DNA of 64,000 nt from Phycisphaeraceae bacterium (GCA_023898685.1 CP060234.1:930001-994000); one strand, 5' to 3'. Positions 39,724 through 48,782 are shown, counted from the first letter of the stretch. The notes: a model not told the origin generated them from the letters alone. A program made the numbers and translations.

Positions 39724-41820
39724 TCAGCCCGCCCCGGTCCCCTTGACGATCACGAACGTCACGTCGTCCAGACGTGCCGCCCCCGCCCGGAACGTGTCGA
39801 GATCCGCGAGCAGCGCCTCGCCGATCTCCCGCGGTGATTGCACGGTGTGCTCGCGGATCGCCTCGCGGAGCCGCTCCTTGCCATAGAACCGCCCGGCCTT
39901 GTCCCGCGTCTCCCAGATGCCGTCGGTGCCGATCACCAGCACATCTCCCGGTGCGAGCGGGGGCACCGCCTCCGTCGCGTACCGCTCCCCGCCGTCCACC
40001 CCGAGGGGCAGGCCACCCAGGGGCAGCTCGTCGAACACCCCGCTCTCGGCCCGGAAGATCAACCCCGGGTCGTGCCCCGCGTTCGCAGCGTGCATCTCGC
40101 CCGCCCGCGTGTCGAGCACGACGAGCTGGAGCGTGATGAACCGCCCCTGGTCGGCGTCGCGCGCGATCGCGGTGTTCACGATGCCCAGCAACTCGCCCGG
40201 GCTCTGCGACTCCCCCGCGTGGCTCTGGAGCAGCGCCCTCACCGAGGTCATCACCAGCGCCGCCGGAACGCCGTGCCCGGTCACGTCACCCACGACGAGC
40301 CCGAACCGCCCGTCGCCCAGCACGACGGGCTGGAGGTAGTCGTAGTAGTCGCCGCCCGTTTCGTCGCAGTAGTGCGAGACACCGAAGACCTCGTGCCCCG
40401 GAATCTGGGGCGGCTCCTTGGGCAGCAGCCCCTGCTGGAGCTCATTGGCCAAGGCGAGGCTTTCGCGGAGGCGCAACCGGTCGGCCAGCGCCGGCACCAT
40501 CGCGTCGAACGTGCGCGCCAGCTTGCCGATCTCGTCCCGCCTGGGCTTGATCCTCACCCGCGCCGCGAGGTCGCCCTGACGCACCGCCTCGGCCGCGTCG
40601 GCCAGGCGGCGGATGGGCCTCGCGATCGTCCGCGCGAGCAGATACGCGCTCGCCAGAACGAGCAGCACCACGATCACCGCCGCGGCGGCCGTGGTGCGGA
40701 TCGAGTCTTGCGAGAGGCTCCGCAGGTCCTGCCTCGTGCCCTCCACCATCGCGTCGACGCGGCGGCTCGGCACGATCATGACCACGCCCATGCCCTGGGA
40801 GAGCGAGCCGTAGGCCCACACGCAGGGCTCACCCTGATATGGGCACTGCATGACGCCGTCACGCCCCGCGCTCAGGTCGTCGATCAGGTGTGCGAGGCTC
40901 GATGGGTCGTCGGCGGTCAGGGGCGTCGGCTCGGGCGGCTCGACACTGTCGCCCCGGTCGGACTGCCTCAGGACGACCTTCGCCCCGCCCCCCTCATCGA
41001 GCATCACGACGACCGACGACGCGCCGAGCGACAGGTCGGGCGGCAACGCGAGCATCGACAACGCCTGATCGAGCGAAAGATCGACCCCGGTCACGCCCAG
41101 CAGCGTGCCGTCGTCGCGTTTCAGCGGAAACGAACAGGTGAGCCGGGGCTCGCCCGTGGGCGTGTCGAGGTAAGGGCCGGTCCACGCGATGCCGCCGGCC
41201 TCGACCGCGTTGGTGTACCAGGGGCGCTGCCGTCCGTCGAAATCGCCCCAGTGACCGTCCTTTCCCGGAAAGGAGAGGTGCACGCCGTTCTCGAGGCAGA
41301 CGAACTGGCTGCGGACGCGGGCGCGGTTGCCATCCGAGAGCGCCCTCAGCAGACCGACACGGCTCGAGAGCGCATCGGCCGACGCCGCGTTGGGCTCACC
41401 GCCCGCCATGAGGACGACGGCGCGGTCATAGCTGACCATCGGCGCGGGCTCGGCCCCCACGGGCCATCCGGGCTGGGGCCTCAGACCGGCGACCCCCCCG
41501 TCCTTGAACGCGGCGGGGGTCGCCCACGCGGGTGGGCCGGCCGACCGCGATGGAGGCTGCGCCAGTGCCTCGGTGAACCCCTCGGCCTGAGTTCGGGCGA
41601 CAAGCTCAGCACGGCTCCGCGCCATCTCCATGCGCAGGGCCGCCCCGTGCACGTGCTGGAGCAGCTCGTGCTCAACGCGACGCGAGACCGTGGCGGTCAC
41701 CTGATCGACCACGCGATCGGAGAGCCTGCGGATCGCCCGCCCGTCGACCACCTTGAGCGTGACCAGCGGCACGAGCGAGACCGCCAGCAGCAGGATGGTC
41801 AGCTTCCAGCGGATCCGCAT
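39724..41820 (-). CDS. Membrane sensor PP2C-type (SpoIIE) phosphatase
   Basis: 698 residues. The N-terminal helix (WKLTILLLAVSLVPLVTL) and a second helix at about 362-384 bracket an extracellular dCache-like sensor domain (DGRQRPWYTNAV, TGVDLSLDQ). Next comes a HAMP segment (ARTIARPIRRLADAAEAVRQ, about 383-435). The C-terminal SpoIIE-type phosphatase has CDETGGDYYDYL, LVVGDVTGHGVPAALVM, NAGHDPGLI and VIGTDGIWE, the four metal-binding blocks. Such proteins translate an external signal into dephosphorylation of an anti-sigma-factor antagonist. No partner kinase or antagonist is adjacent. Start ATG 41820 follows GAGGAT. Confidence 0.9.
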   Translation of the reverse strand: MRIRWKLTILLLAVSLVPLVTLKVVDGRAIRRLSDRVVDQVTATVSRRVEHELLQHVHGAALRMEMARSRAELVARTQAEGFTEALAQPPSRSAGPPAWATPAAFKDGGVAGLRPQPGWPVGAEPAPMVSYDRAVVLMAGGEPNAASADALSSRVGLLRALSDGNRARVRSQFVCLENGVHLSFPGKDGHWGDFDGRQRPWYTNAVEAGGIAWTGPYLDTPTGEPRLTCSFPLKRDDGTLLGVTGVDLSLDQALSMLALPPDLSLGASSVVVMLDEGGGAKVVLRQSDRGDSVEPPEPTPLTADDPSSLAHLIDDLSAGRDGVMQCPYQGEPCVWAYGSLSQGMGVVMIVPSRRVDAMVEGTRQDLRSLSQDSIRTTAAAAVIVVLLVLASAYLLARTIARPIRRLADAAEAVRQGDLAARVRIKPRRDEIGKLARTFDAMVPALADRLRLRESLALANELQQGLLPKEPPQIPGHEVFGVSHYCDETGGDYYDYLQPVVLGDGRFGLVVGDVTGHGVPAALVMTSVRALLQSHAGESQSPGELLGIVNTAIARDADQGRFITLQLVVLDTRAGEMHAANAGHDPGLIFRAESGVFDELPLGGLPLGVDGGERYATEAVPPLAPGDVLVIGTDGIWETRDKAGRFYGKERLREAIREHTVQSPREIGEALLADLDTFRAGAARLDDVTFVIVKGTGAG

Positions 41821-41909
41821 GTCGGTGCATCCTCACGGGTCAGGGCAAGAATACACACCACGCGCGCGCCGGACCGACACCCCGCGCCGCACCTCCAGCG
41901 GGAGTTCCC

Positions 41910-42422
41910 TCAGCTCGTCGCGGCGAACCGGCCCAACTCGATCGCCTCGGCCAGCTCATCGGGCCGGCGCGACCCCACGAGGAAGTGGTCCCGCTTGCCC
42001 TCGCCGAACCGCACGTGCACGCCCCGGTCGCCCGAGACGTTGTACACGCGGTAGAACTTTCTACTCCCGCGCACGCCCCACCCCCCCGCGTCGCCGATCG
42101 GGCTGTACTTGATCGACTCGACGCTCGTGATCGTCTCCAGCGGAACGTCTCGCGCCGGAATGACCCAGAATCGGGCCCACAGCCTGCGGTCGGTGACCAC
42201 TGTGGTCAGTTTCAGGGTCATGATCCAATAGGGGAAGGCGAGGCCGCACACGATCATGACGAGCACCAACTCGACCCACTGCTGACGCGAAGGGCCCAAC
42301 GCGAGCGGGAGGATGATCGCGACCACCATGATGCTCTCGAAGGGCATCACCAAGCGGACGATCATGTTCTGGTGCATGGGCTGCACCTCGCGGAACAGCT
42401 CACGTTCTTCGGGCTCGGCCAT
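41910..42422 (-). CDS. Membrane protein with PH-like domain
   Basis: 170 residues from the ATG at 42422; the ribosome site is weak. After a hydrophilic start (MAEPEERELFREVQPMHQ) there are two membrane helices (about 32-50 and 56-75). The remainder is a small beta domain: LTTVVTDRRLWARFWVIPAR, then ETITSVESIKYSPIG, VHVRFGEGKRDHFLVGSRRP and DELAEAIE. This pattern matches bacterial PH-like domains attached to membrane helices. Function unknown. It lies upstream of the phosphatase gene on the same strand, 89 bases away, and is divergent from the lipoprotein pair. Confidence 0.7.
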   Translation of the reverse strand: MAEPEERELFREVQPMHQNMIVRLVMPFESIMVVAIILPLALGPSRQQWVELVLVMIVCGLAFPYWIMTLKLTTVVTDRRLWARFWVIPARDVPLETITSVESIKYSPIGDAGGWGVRGSRKFYRVYNVSGDRGVHVRFGEGKRDHFLVGSRRPDELAEAIELGRFAATS

Positions 42423-42497
42423 ACCCCATTCTTCGGCGATTCGCGGCTCCGGTTGCCGCTCTAGACTGCACTGATGCAGGAGGGCGGCGTCAACCCG

Positions 42498-42689
42498 ATG
42501 CGGAAGCTGGGTCGTTGGGCCGGGCGGATCCGTTCCGGGTTCCTCTCGGGCCTGCGTGGCGGGCCCGCGGCCGATCTGCCGGCGGATCGGAACCCGGGCC
42601 CGTCCGAGCCCCCGGACCCCAGAAAAAGGGTGATCGCCCGCCGCACGACGATCGAGGAAATCGAGATCCACGAGCCGGATCGCCGATGA
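42498..42689 (+). CDS. Small basic protein, possible
   Basis: 63 residues from the ATG at 42498, with a GGAGGG about 12 bases upstream (an ATG at 42474 would add eight residues). The sequence is basic and proline-rich, MRKLGRWAGRIRSGFLSGLR, and ends RRTTIEEIEIHEPDRR. No family recognised. Its stop lies 31 bases before the lipoprotein gene, and it could be cotranscribed with it. Coding status rests only on the ribosome site, position and sensible C-terminus. Confidence 0.4.
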   Translation: MRKLGRWAGRIRSGFLSGLRGGPAADLPADRNPGPSEPPDPRKRVIARRTTIEEIEIHEPDRR

Positions 42690-42720
42690 CGGGGGGACAG
42701 ACTATGAACGGAGGGGCCTC

Positions 42721-43173
42721 ATGCGACTGAACACGACCGCCGCCATCGCCTTCTCGGTGCTCGCCGCGGGCCTTCTGGGCGGGTGCCAGGCGACGCAGGC
42801 GACACGGATGACGGTGATGAACGAGACCGCGTCGCCGGTCCTCGTCGACGTCAAGACGACCGAGCCCGAGCAGATCATCTATCAGGACGAGCGGATCGAC
42901 GCGGGCGCGGTCCAGGGCTTTGCCGTTTCGCACGAAGGTGACGGCAATGCCGCCTTCCGGCTGGGCGTCCGCCCCGTCGGGGTCGGGGCCAACGAGGCCC
43001 AGTGGCTCGAGTTCGGGGCCGACGGGCCCTACCTCGTCCGCGTTACGGGCGATGTGAACTCGTTCAAGTTCATCGTCACGCGCGACCAGGCCCCGCTCGA
43101 GGTCCGCGACCTGCCCGAGCCCCGTCTGCACCGCATCGGCGGCGAGCCCCCGGTCAACCCGAGCCACAACTGA
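42721..43173 (+). CDS. Lipoprotein
   Basis: 150 residues with a GGAGGGG ribosome site. The signal MRLNTTAAIAFSVLAAGLLG ends in the lipobox LGGC, predicting lipid attachment at Cys22. The mature domain is beta-rich (RMTVMNETASPVLVDVKTTE, QWLEFGADGPYLVRVTGD, FKFIVTRDQAPLEVRD). No enzymatic residues seen. It resembles in outline the small lipoprotein at 36297-36653. The sulfatase gene follows 17 bases later, so the two are probably cotranscribed. Confidence 0.75.
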   Translation: MRLNTTAAIAFSVLAAGLLGGCQATQATRMTVMNETASPVLVDVKTTEPEQIIYQDERIDAGAVQGFAVSHEGDGNAAFRLGVRPVGVGANEAQWLEFGADGPYLVRVTGDVNSFKFIVTRDQAPLEVRDLPEPRLHRIGGEPPVNPSHN

Positions 43174-43190
43174 GCCGGTACGCTGCGGCC

Positions 43191-44741
43191 ATGCCGCAGC
43201 ATTCCTTCAATCCTGCACAGGACGATCACTCGACTCCGTGGGGTGGATTCGGCGCCAGACTCGGCGGGCTCACGCTCCTGCTCATGCTGGTGATCTCGGG
43301 ACTCGCCCACGCCGCGGATCGGCCCAACATCGTCCTCGTCTTCGCCGACGATCTGGGGCTGTACGAGCTGGGCTGCTACGGGCAGGAAAAGATCCTCACG
43401 CCCAACATCGATCGCCTCGCGGCCGAGGGGATGCGGTTCACGCGGTTCTACTCCGCGAGCACGGTGTGCGCCCCGTCGCGGTGCTCGCTGCTCACGGGGA
43501 TGCACACGGGGCACGCGTTCATCCGGGGCAACAAGGAGGTAGGTGGGTGGGGCCCCGAGGATCACGAGGGACAGCAGCCGCTACCGGCCGAGATGGTCAC
43601 GCTCGCCGAGCGGCTCAAGGACCTCGGCTACGACACCGCGGCGTTCGGCAAGTGGGGTCTGGGCGGGCCCGGCAGCACGGGGCACCCTTGCTATCAGGGC
43701 TTCGACCACTTCTACGGCTACCTCTGCCAGCGCGTCGCCCACAACTACTACCCGACCCACCTCTGGCGCAACCACGACGTCGACGTGCTGGGAGGCAACC
43801 GCTACTTCTCCGCCCACCAGCGGATCGACGCGCCGCTCGAGGACGAGGCGGAGTATGCCCGCCGCTTCGCGGGCGGCGACTACGCGCCCGAGCAAATCAT
43901 CAAGGAAGCCGAGCGATGGATCGCCGATCGGGCGAAGGACGGCCGCGACGCGCCGTTCTTCGTCTACTACGCGAGCATCATCCCGCACGTTGCGCTCCAG
44001 GCGCCACAGGACTTCGTCGACCGGTACCCGCGCTCATGGGACGCCGAGCCCTACCTCGGCCGGAATGGCTACCTGCCCAATCCTCGACCCCGGGCGACCT
44101 ATGCCGCGATGATCAGCTTTCTCGACGAGGCGGTGGGCAGGCTCAGGGTGGCACTCGAGAAGTCCGGTCAGCTCGACAACACGATCATCCTGTTCACGTC
44201 GGACAACGGAACGACCTTCGCGGGCGGCGTCGACCGGGTGTTCTTCGATTCGCTCGGCGACCTGCGGGGCTTCAAGACCAATCTTTACGAGGGCGGCATC
44301 CGCGAGCCGCTGATCGCGTGGTGGCCCGGGCATATCGGGGTGGGCTACGAATCGGACCTCATTGCCCAGTCGATCGACCTGCTGCCCACGATCATCGAGG
44401 CCGCGGGGGGCCACGCCCCGGTGGACATCGACGGCTTCAGCATTCTGCCGACGCTCGTGAGTTCGGGCGAGCAGCGCGTGCACGACGTGCTGTACTGGGA
44501 GTTCCCCGAGGGCCGGCAGCAGCAGGCGGTGCTCATCGGGGGGCGGTGGAAGGCGATCCGCCCCGACCTCAAGAAGGGGCTGACGCTCGAACTCTACGAC
44601 ATCATGCACGACCCGACGGAGTCAACCGACGTCGCGGGCGATCGACCGGAGATCGTCGCGCAGGCCGAGCAACTGATGCGCGAGTCGCGCTTCCCCTCCG
44701 AGTTGTTCCCGATCCCGGCGCTCGACCGGCAAGGCCCGTGA
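43191..44741 (+). CDS. Secreted sulfatase
   Basis: 516 residues. A signal-type helix (GGLTLLLMLVISGLAHA) leads to RPNIVLVFADDLG, the metal-binding start of the alkaline-phosphatase/sulfatase fold. TVCAPSRCSLLTG contains the CxPSR motif (Cys about residue 92) whose cysteine is converted to formylglycine. AAFGKWGLGG, ILFTSDNGTTFAGG and KTNLYEGGIREPLI complete the active site. These enzymes remove sulfate from marine polysaccharides, glycolipids or similar compounds, and planctomycetes have many. The start ATG at 43191 has a weak ribosome site and is probably coupled to the lipoprotein gene. The maturation enzyme (anaerobic or oxygen-dependent) is not in the window. Confidence 0.92.
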   Translation: MPQHSFNPAQDDHSTPWGGFGARLGGLTLLLMLVISGLAHAADRPNIVLVFADDLGLYELGCYGQEKILTPNIDRLAAEGMRFTRFYSASTVCAPSRCSLLTGMHTGHAFIRGNKEVGGWGPEDHEGQQPLPAEMVTLAERLKDLGYDTAAFGKWGLGGPGSTGHPCYQGFDHFYGYLCQRVAHNYYPTHLWRNHDVDVLGGNRYFSAHQRIDAPLEDEAEYARRFAGGDYAPEQIIKEAERWIADRAKDGRDAPFFVYYASIIPHVALQAPQDFVDRYPRSWDAEPYLGRNGYLPNPRPRATYAAMISFLDEAVGRLRVALEKSGQLDNTIILFTSDNGTTFAGGVDRVFFDSLGDLRGFKTNLYEGGIREPLIAWWPGHIGVGYESDLIAQSIDLLPTIIEAAGGHAPVDIDGFSILPTLVSSGEQRVHDVLYWEFPEGRQQQAVLIGGRWKAIRPDLKKGLTLELYDIMHDPTESTDVAGDRPEIVAQAEQLMRESRFPSELFPIPALDRQGP

Positions 44742-44761
44742 CGCGAAGAGTCAACACCGCT

Positions 44762-44784
44762 CCACGGGCTCGCGCCCGCGGCTC
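44762..44784. repeat. Family 3 half element
   Basis: One arm of the family 3 doublet with a single change (CCACGGGC-TCGC-GCCCGCGG, then CTC), placed ten bases before family 1 copy e, between convergent genes. Confidence 0.65.
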
Positions 44785-44793
44785 ATCAGGAAA

Positions 44794-44895
44794 GGACGCC
44801 GCTGCTCGCCGTCTTCGGCGCAGCAGTGTCCCGACGAGGGCTTGCACGCCGTGCGATCGCGCGACCGCGCCGCGGACGGCGAGTCGCGGCATCCC
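44794..44895. repeat. Family 1 palindromic doublet, copy e
   Basis: 102 bases between the convergent sulfatase and CoA-transferase genes. Left hairpin CGCTGCT-CGCCG-TCTT-CGGCG-C-AGCAGTG; right hairpin GCGAC-CGCGCCG-CGGA-CGGCGA-GTCGC. Centre has GTGCGATCGCGCGACCG, close to copies b and c. Confidence 0.8.
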
Positions 44896-44927
44896 TCAGA
44901 TCGATCCGCCGGCCTCCTTCGAACCGC

Positions 44928-46430
44928 TCACACCGCCGCGCCGAACGCCGCGCGCATGTCTCCTGTCTCCAGATAGGCCCGGTGCAGGTCGAAGCAGTGG
45001 CCGAGGTCGTGGCGGATGTGCCCCATCTCCGACCGCTCGACGTAACCATGCAGATAGTCGCGATACTCGGGGTGAGCGCACTTCTCGATGATCCGCTCGG
45101 CCCGCTCGACAGGGCCCAGGCCCCGCAGATCGGCGAGTCCCTGCTCGGTGACGAGCACGTTGACCGAGTGCTCGTTGTGGTCGACGTGCGAGCACATCGG
45201 GACGACGGTCGAGATCTTGCCGTCCTTGGCGGTCGAGGGCGCCTGGAGGATCGAGAGGTAGCAGTTGCGGACAAAGTCGCCCGACCCACCGATGCCGTTC
45301 ATGAGCTGGGTGCCGCAGACGTGCGTGGAGTTGGCGCAGCCGTAGATGTCCATCTCGAGGATGGTGTTGATGCCGATGACGCCCAGTCGGCGGACGACGC
45401 CCGGATGGTTGGTCAGCTCCTGGGGACGCAGGACGATGCGCGGGCCGAAGAAGTCCATGTTGTCATAGACCGTGCGCATCATGCCGTCGGAGAGCGCCAT
45501 GGCGCTGGTCGAGGCGCCCGTGAGCTTGTTGTCGCGCATCAGCGCGATCTGCGCGTCCTGGATCACCTCGGTGTACATCTCGAATCGCGGGATCTCGGGG
45601 TCGGCCCCGAGCGCCGCCATCACCGCGTTGGACACGTTGCCCACGCCCGCCTGCAACGGCAGCAGATCCTTCGGCATCCGCCCCGCGTGCATCTCATCGA
45701 GCAGGAACCGGACGATGTGCTGCCCGATCTTCGTCGAGATCTCATCGGGAGGGCTGAAGCTGGGAACACCGTCGGGCTCGTCGGTGTGCACCACGCCCAC
45801 GATCTTCTCCGGGTTCACCGAGCAGAACGGCGTGCCGATCCGCGAGAGCGGGTACTCGATCGGGATCGGGTTGCGGTGCGGCGGCCTCGGCAGGCGGCGG
45901 ATGTCGTGCATCTCCCACAGCCGCTGCGAGTGGTACCCGTTCAGCTCGACGATGATCTGCTCCGCGTGCGCGAGGATGCTCGGCGAGACGCCGACCGACG
46001 AGCTGAGATAGATCCGCCCGTCCGCGGTCACGTCCGTCGCCTCGACGACCGCCGTGTTCACCGTGCCCAGGAAGCCGTAGTCGAGCATCTGCGGCAGGTG
46101 CGAGAGGTGGATGTCGAGGAAGCTCGTCTCCTGGTTGTTAATCCGCTTGCGCAGCGTGCGGCTCGACTGGTAGGGCGCCCGCCACGAGATCGCGTTCTCG
46201 CGAGCGAGCGCCTCGTCGAGGTCGTCACTCGTCGAGGCGCCGGTCAGCACCCGCACGCGGAAGGGTTCGCCCCCCTGGTGCAGATCGTGGGCCCGCGATG
46301 CGAGCGCGCGAGGGACGGCCTTCGCCGACCCCGCGGCGGTGAAGCCCGAGAAGCCGACGAAATCGCCGTCGTGAATCATCGCCGCCGCCTCTTCGGGCGT
46401 CAGCACCGGAAACGGAACTCGCTCGTTCAT
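44928..46430 (-). CDS. Acetyl-CoA hydrolase/succinate CoA-transferase family enzyme
   Basis: 500 residues, typical of the Cat1/AarC/Ach1 family. Start ATG follows GAGGAAG. Motifs: GDFVGFSGFTAAGSAKAVP at the N-terminus, LPLQAGVGNVSNAVM (about 255), the catalytic glutamate in EMYTEVIQD (about 285), and GIGGSGDFVRN (about 378). The enzyme transfers CoA between succinyl-CoA and acetate (or a related acid), linking acetate handling to the TCA cycle. It is followed downstream only by repeats. birA lies 27 bases upstream on the same strand. Substrate preference cannot be set from sequence. Confidence 0.9.
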   Translation of the reverse strand: MNERVPFPVLTPEEAAAMIHDGDFVGFSGFTAAGSAKAVPRALASRAHDLHQGGEPFRVRVLTGASTSDDLDEALARENAISWRAPYQSSRTLRKRINNQETSFLDIHLSHLPQMLDYGFLGTVNTAVVEATDVTADGRIYLSSSVGVSPSILAHAEQIIVELNGYHSQRLWEMHDIRRLPRPPHRNPIPIEYPLSRIGTPFCSVNPEKIVGVVHTDEPDGVPSFSPPDEISTKIGQHIVRFLLDEMHAGRMPKDLLPLQAGVGNVSNAVMAALGADPEIPRFEMYTEVIQDAQIALMRDNKLTGASTSAMALSDGMMRTVYDNMDFFGPRIVLRPQELTNHPGVVRRLGVIGINTILEMDIYGCANSTHVCGTQLMNGIGGSGDFVRNCYLSILQAPSTAKDGKISTVVPMCSHVDHNEHSVNVLVTEQGLADLRGLGPVERAERIIEKCAHPEYRDYLHGYVERSEMGHIRHDLGHCFDLHRAYLETGDMRAAFGAAV

Positions 46431-46457
46431 CGAAGCACTTCCTCTCGCGGCGGGCGC

Positions 46458-47249
46458 CTACTCCAGCCCGCGGCAGCTCAGTTCCCCCGAAACGAATGCT
46501 CGGCGTTCACCGTCGATCTCCAGCAGAAGCTCACCACCCGCGCCGACCCCGATCAGCACGCCCGCGATCGGCTCACCCGCCCCCTCGAGCCGCACGCGGC
46601 GGCCGCGATCCGCCAGGCGTTTGTTGAGGCTCTTGCTGAGGTCGTCCGTCCAGCCCGACCCAAAGAACCCGGCCACCCTACGCGACACCCGGTCGGCCAG
46701 CGCGTCGACGAACGCGGGCAGATCGACGGGCCCATCCGCGTGCGCCGCGAGATTCACCGCGGGTGTCCGTAAGTCATCGTCAACCCGGTTGTTCACGTTG
46801 ACCCCGATCCCGAGGAGCAGCGTCGGCCTGCGGTCGATAACCGCCGTCTCGCCCAGCAGCCCCCCCACCTTGCGGCCCTCGATCAGCAGGTCGTTCGGCC
46901 AACGGATCTTGGGTGTCGGGATTCCGGGGATCACCTGCTCGATCACCGAGCACGCCGCCACGCCCGCGACGAGCGCGGCCGGGCTCGCCACCCCTTGCGA
47001 AGGCGCGGGGCATACCAGTGTGATCCACGCGCCACCCTCGGGTGAGGCCCAGGCACGACCGAGCCGACCCCGCCCGGCCGTCTGCTCGCGGGCGACAACC
47101 GCGGCCCAGGCGTCGGGATTCTCCGCGGCCCACCGTCTGGCCTCGTCGTTGGTCGAGCCAACCATGCCGAGATCGATTCGACACGGAATGTCCACTGGCA
47201 CGGCCTCGCTTCGGGGACCCGCAGATTGGGTCATCGACCCCGCGCACAT
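46458..47249 (-). CDS. birA: Biotin--[acetyl-CoA-carboxylase] ligase
   Basis: About 263 residues (258 if the ATG at 47234 is used; neither start has a convincing ribosome site). The catalytic domain has GSTNDEARRWA, REQTAGRGRLGRAWASPEGG (the biotinyl-adenylate loop GRGRLGR), IRWPNDLLIEGRKVGGLL and LLLGIGVNVNN. There is no N-terminal helix-turn-helix, so this is the non-regulatory class of BirA. A small C-terminal SH3-like domain is present (AGVLIGVGAGGELLLEIDGE). It charges the biotin carrier protein of acetyl-CoA carboxylase, and stands divergently next to the fatty-acid operon that uses malonyl-CoA. Confidence 0.92.
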   Translation of the reverse strand: MCAGSMTQSAGPRSEAVPVDIPCRIDLGMVGSTNDEARRWAAENPDAWAAVVAREQTAGRGRLGRAWASPEGGAWITLVCPAPSQGVASPAALVAGVAACSVIEQVIPGIPTPKIRWPNDLLIEGRKVGGLLGETAVIDRRPTLLLGIGVNVNNRVDDDLRTPAVNLAAHADGPVDLPAFVDALADRVSRRVAGFFGSGWTDDLSKSLNKRLADRGRRVRLEGAGEPIAGVLIGVGAGGELLLEIDGERRAFVSGELSCRGLE

Positions 47250-47520
47250 CCGATCATACTCCGATCATTCGGTCGCCTCACGGCACCGGCCCGTCCGGTC
47301 CGCCGGCCGCGCGGCCCAGACAGGACTTCCTGATCCATATTATTCACTTGGACCGCCACTTTCTCGTCAGGGAAGGTGTACCGGGCCCTTGTTTGACCCC
47401 CCGGTCGGCCTGACCTAGCGTTTCCGCCTGATCGCGGCCGTTGGTTCGCGCATCCAGGTACCAATCGAGTGCGTATGTCGCGCCGGCCCGCGGGGTCGCG
47501 CCAACAGGAGTCTGTCCGCC

Positions 47521-47721
47521 ATGCTTCCCGCCCAACGCCAGAGTCACGGCCGTTCGCGCCGGCGCCGCTCACACGATGCTCTCAAGGCGATGACGTCCAC
47601 GGTGTGCCCGCTGAGCGGCATGCCCAAGCGGCACCACCGGGTGAGCAAGGATTCCGGGTACGTCCGGGCCGGTCTGCGGATCTCGGTGCCCAAGCTGGGC
47701 ATCGGCGTCGACCGGGTCTGA
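47521..47721 (+). CDS. rpmF: 50S ribosomal protein L32
   Basis: 66 residues with an AGGAG site. The N-terminus has the L32 signature RQSHGRSRRRRSHDALKA, and the position directly before plsX and fabH is the classical rpmF-plsX-fab arrangement. The usual zinc ribbon (two CxxC pairs) is lost: CPLSG and SKDSG stand where CPxCG and CPxCG are expected, leaving one cysteine. This is a zinc-independent form if it is the only L32 gene. The 271-base gap upstream towards birA holds the promoters but no recognisable gene. Confidence 0.9.
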   Translation: MLPAQRQSHGRSRRRRSHDALKAMTSTVCPLSGMPKRHHRVSKDSGYVRAGLRISVPKLGIGVDRV

Positions 47722-47750
47722 TTCCTCTTCGACCAGGAAGGCGAGCACCA

Positions 47751-48782
47751 ATGCGTCTGGCCGTCGATGTCATGGGCGGCGACCACGCCCCCGACGCGAT
47801 CCTCAAGGGCAGCCTCGACGCCCTGGACGTGCTCGCAGCCGACGATGAGTTGATCCTGATCGGTCCAGAGGGCGTGATCCGCGAGCACCTCGCCGAGCGG
47901 GGTGTTTCCGATCCGCGCGTGACGATCGTCCATGCGCCGGAGGTCATCCCGATGGACGAGGCCCCGACGCGGGCCGTCCGCCAACGGACCGAATCCTCGA
48001 TCGTCAAGATGGCCCTGCTCGGCTCGAGCAAGGCGGACCAGGCCGTCGACGTCGTCATCTCGGCGGGCAACACCGGGGCCTGCGTGGCCGCGGCGATCAT
48101 GCACATGAAGCGGCTGCCGGGCGTGCACCGCCCCGGCATCGCGGTAACCATCCCGGCCTTCCACGGGCCGATCGTGCTGTGCGACGCCGGGGCGAACCCC
48201 GAGCCCCGCGGGACGCACCTCTGGCAGTACGGCGTGATGGCCGATGTGTACGCACGGGAGGTGCTCGGCATCGAGAGCCCGCGCGTCGCCCTGATGAACA
48301 TCGGGTCGGAGGAGGCCAAGGGATCGGACCTGGTCAAGTCGGCCCGCGACCTGCTGCGGGCAACCCCCGGGATCAACTTCACGGGGTTCGTCGAGGGCCG
48401 CGACTTCTTCGCCGGCGCCGCCGACGTGATCATCACCGACGGGTTCGTGGGCAACACGGTGCTCAAGATGGCCGAGGGGATGGCCAAGAGCCTGTTCCAG
48501 GCGATCGCCCAGGAGATCTTCGAACTCGACCCGAACCTGGCCATCCAGTTCGAGCCTGTGGTCAAACAGATCTACGCCAAGAACGACTACCACGAATACG
48601 GCGGCGCCCCTCTCCTGGGCGTAAACGGGGCGATGATGATCGCCCACGGCTCGAGCGAGGCGAGGACTATCCGGGCGGCGATCCGCAACGCCCGCGACTT
48701 CGTGGCCCACGACGTGAACCGGCACATCACCGACCGGCTGGGGGAACTGGACCGGGTCTGCGTGCCGACCGACGCCGACTGA
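47751..48782 (+). CDS. plsX: Phosphate acyltransferase PlsX
   Basis: 343 residues. Standard start MRLAVDVMGGDHAPDAILKG; further family blocks are VISAGNTGACVAAAIM, LCDAGANPEPRGTHLWQYG, LMNIGSEEAKGSDLVKSA, DVIITDGFVGNTVLKMAEG and YGGAPLLGVNGAMMIAHGSS. PlsX makes acyl-phosphate from acyl-ACP for membrane phospholipid synthesis; it is a peripheral cytoplasmic enzyme. It follows rpmF by 29 bases and is followed by fabH 70 bases later, so the three form one transcription unit. An AGGAAGG lies upstream at a slightly long distance. Confidence 0.96.
   Translation: MRLAVDVMGGDHAPDAILKGSLDALDVLAADDELILIGPEGVIREHLAERGVSDPRVTIVHAPEVIPMDEAPTRAVRQRTESSIVKMALLGSSKADQAVDVVISAGNTGACVAAAIMHMKRLPGVHRPGIAVTIPAFHGPIVLCDAGANPEPRGTHLWQYGVMADVYAREVLGIESPRVALMNIGSEEAKGSDLVKSARDLLRATPGINFTGFVEGRDFFAGAADVIITDGFVGNTVLKMAEGMAKSLFQAIAQEIFELDPNLAIQFEPVVKQIYAKNDYHEYGGAPLLGVNGAMMIAHGSSEARTIRAAIRNARDFVAHDVNRHITDRLGELDRVCVPTDAD

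Noticed and set aside
43238..45091. 617-codon plus-strand frame over the sulfatase gene
   Set aside because: Out-of-frame shadow rich in Arg; the true frame has the complete sulfatase motif set and stops at 44741.
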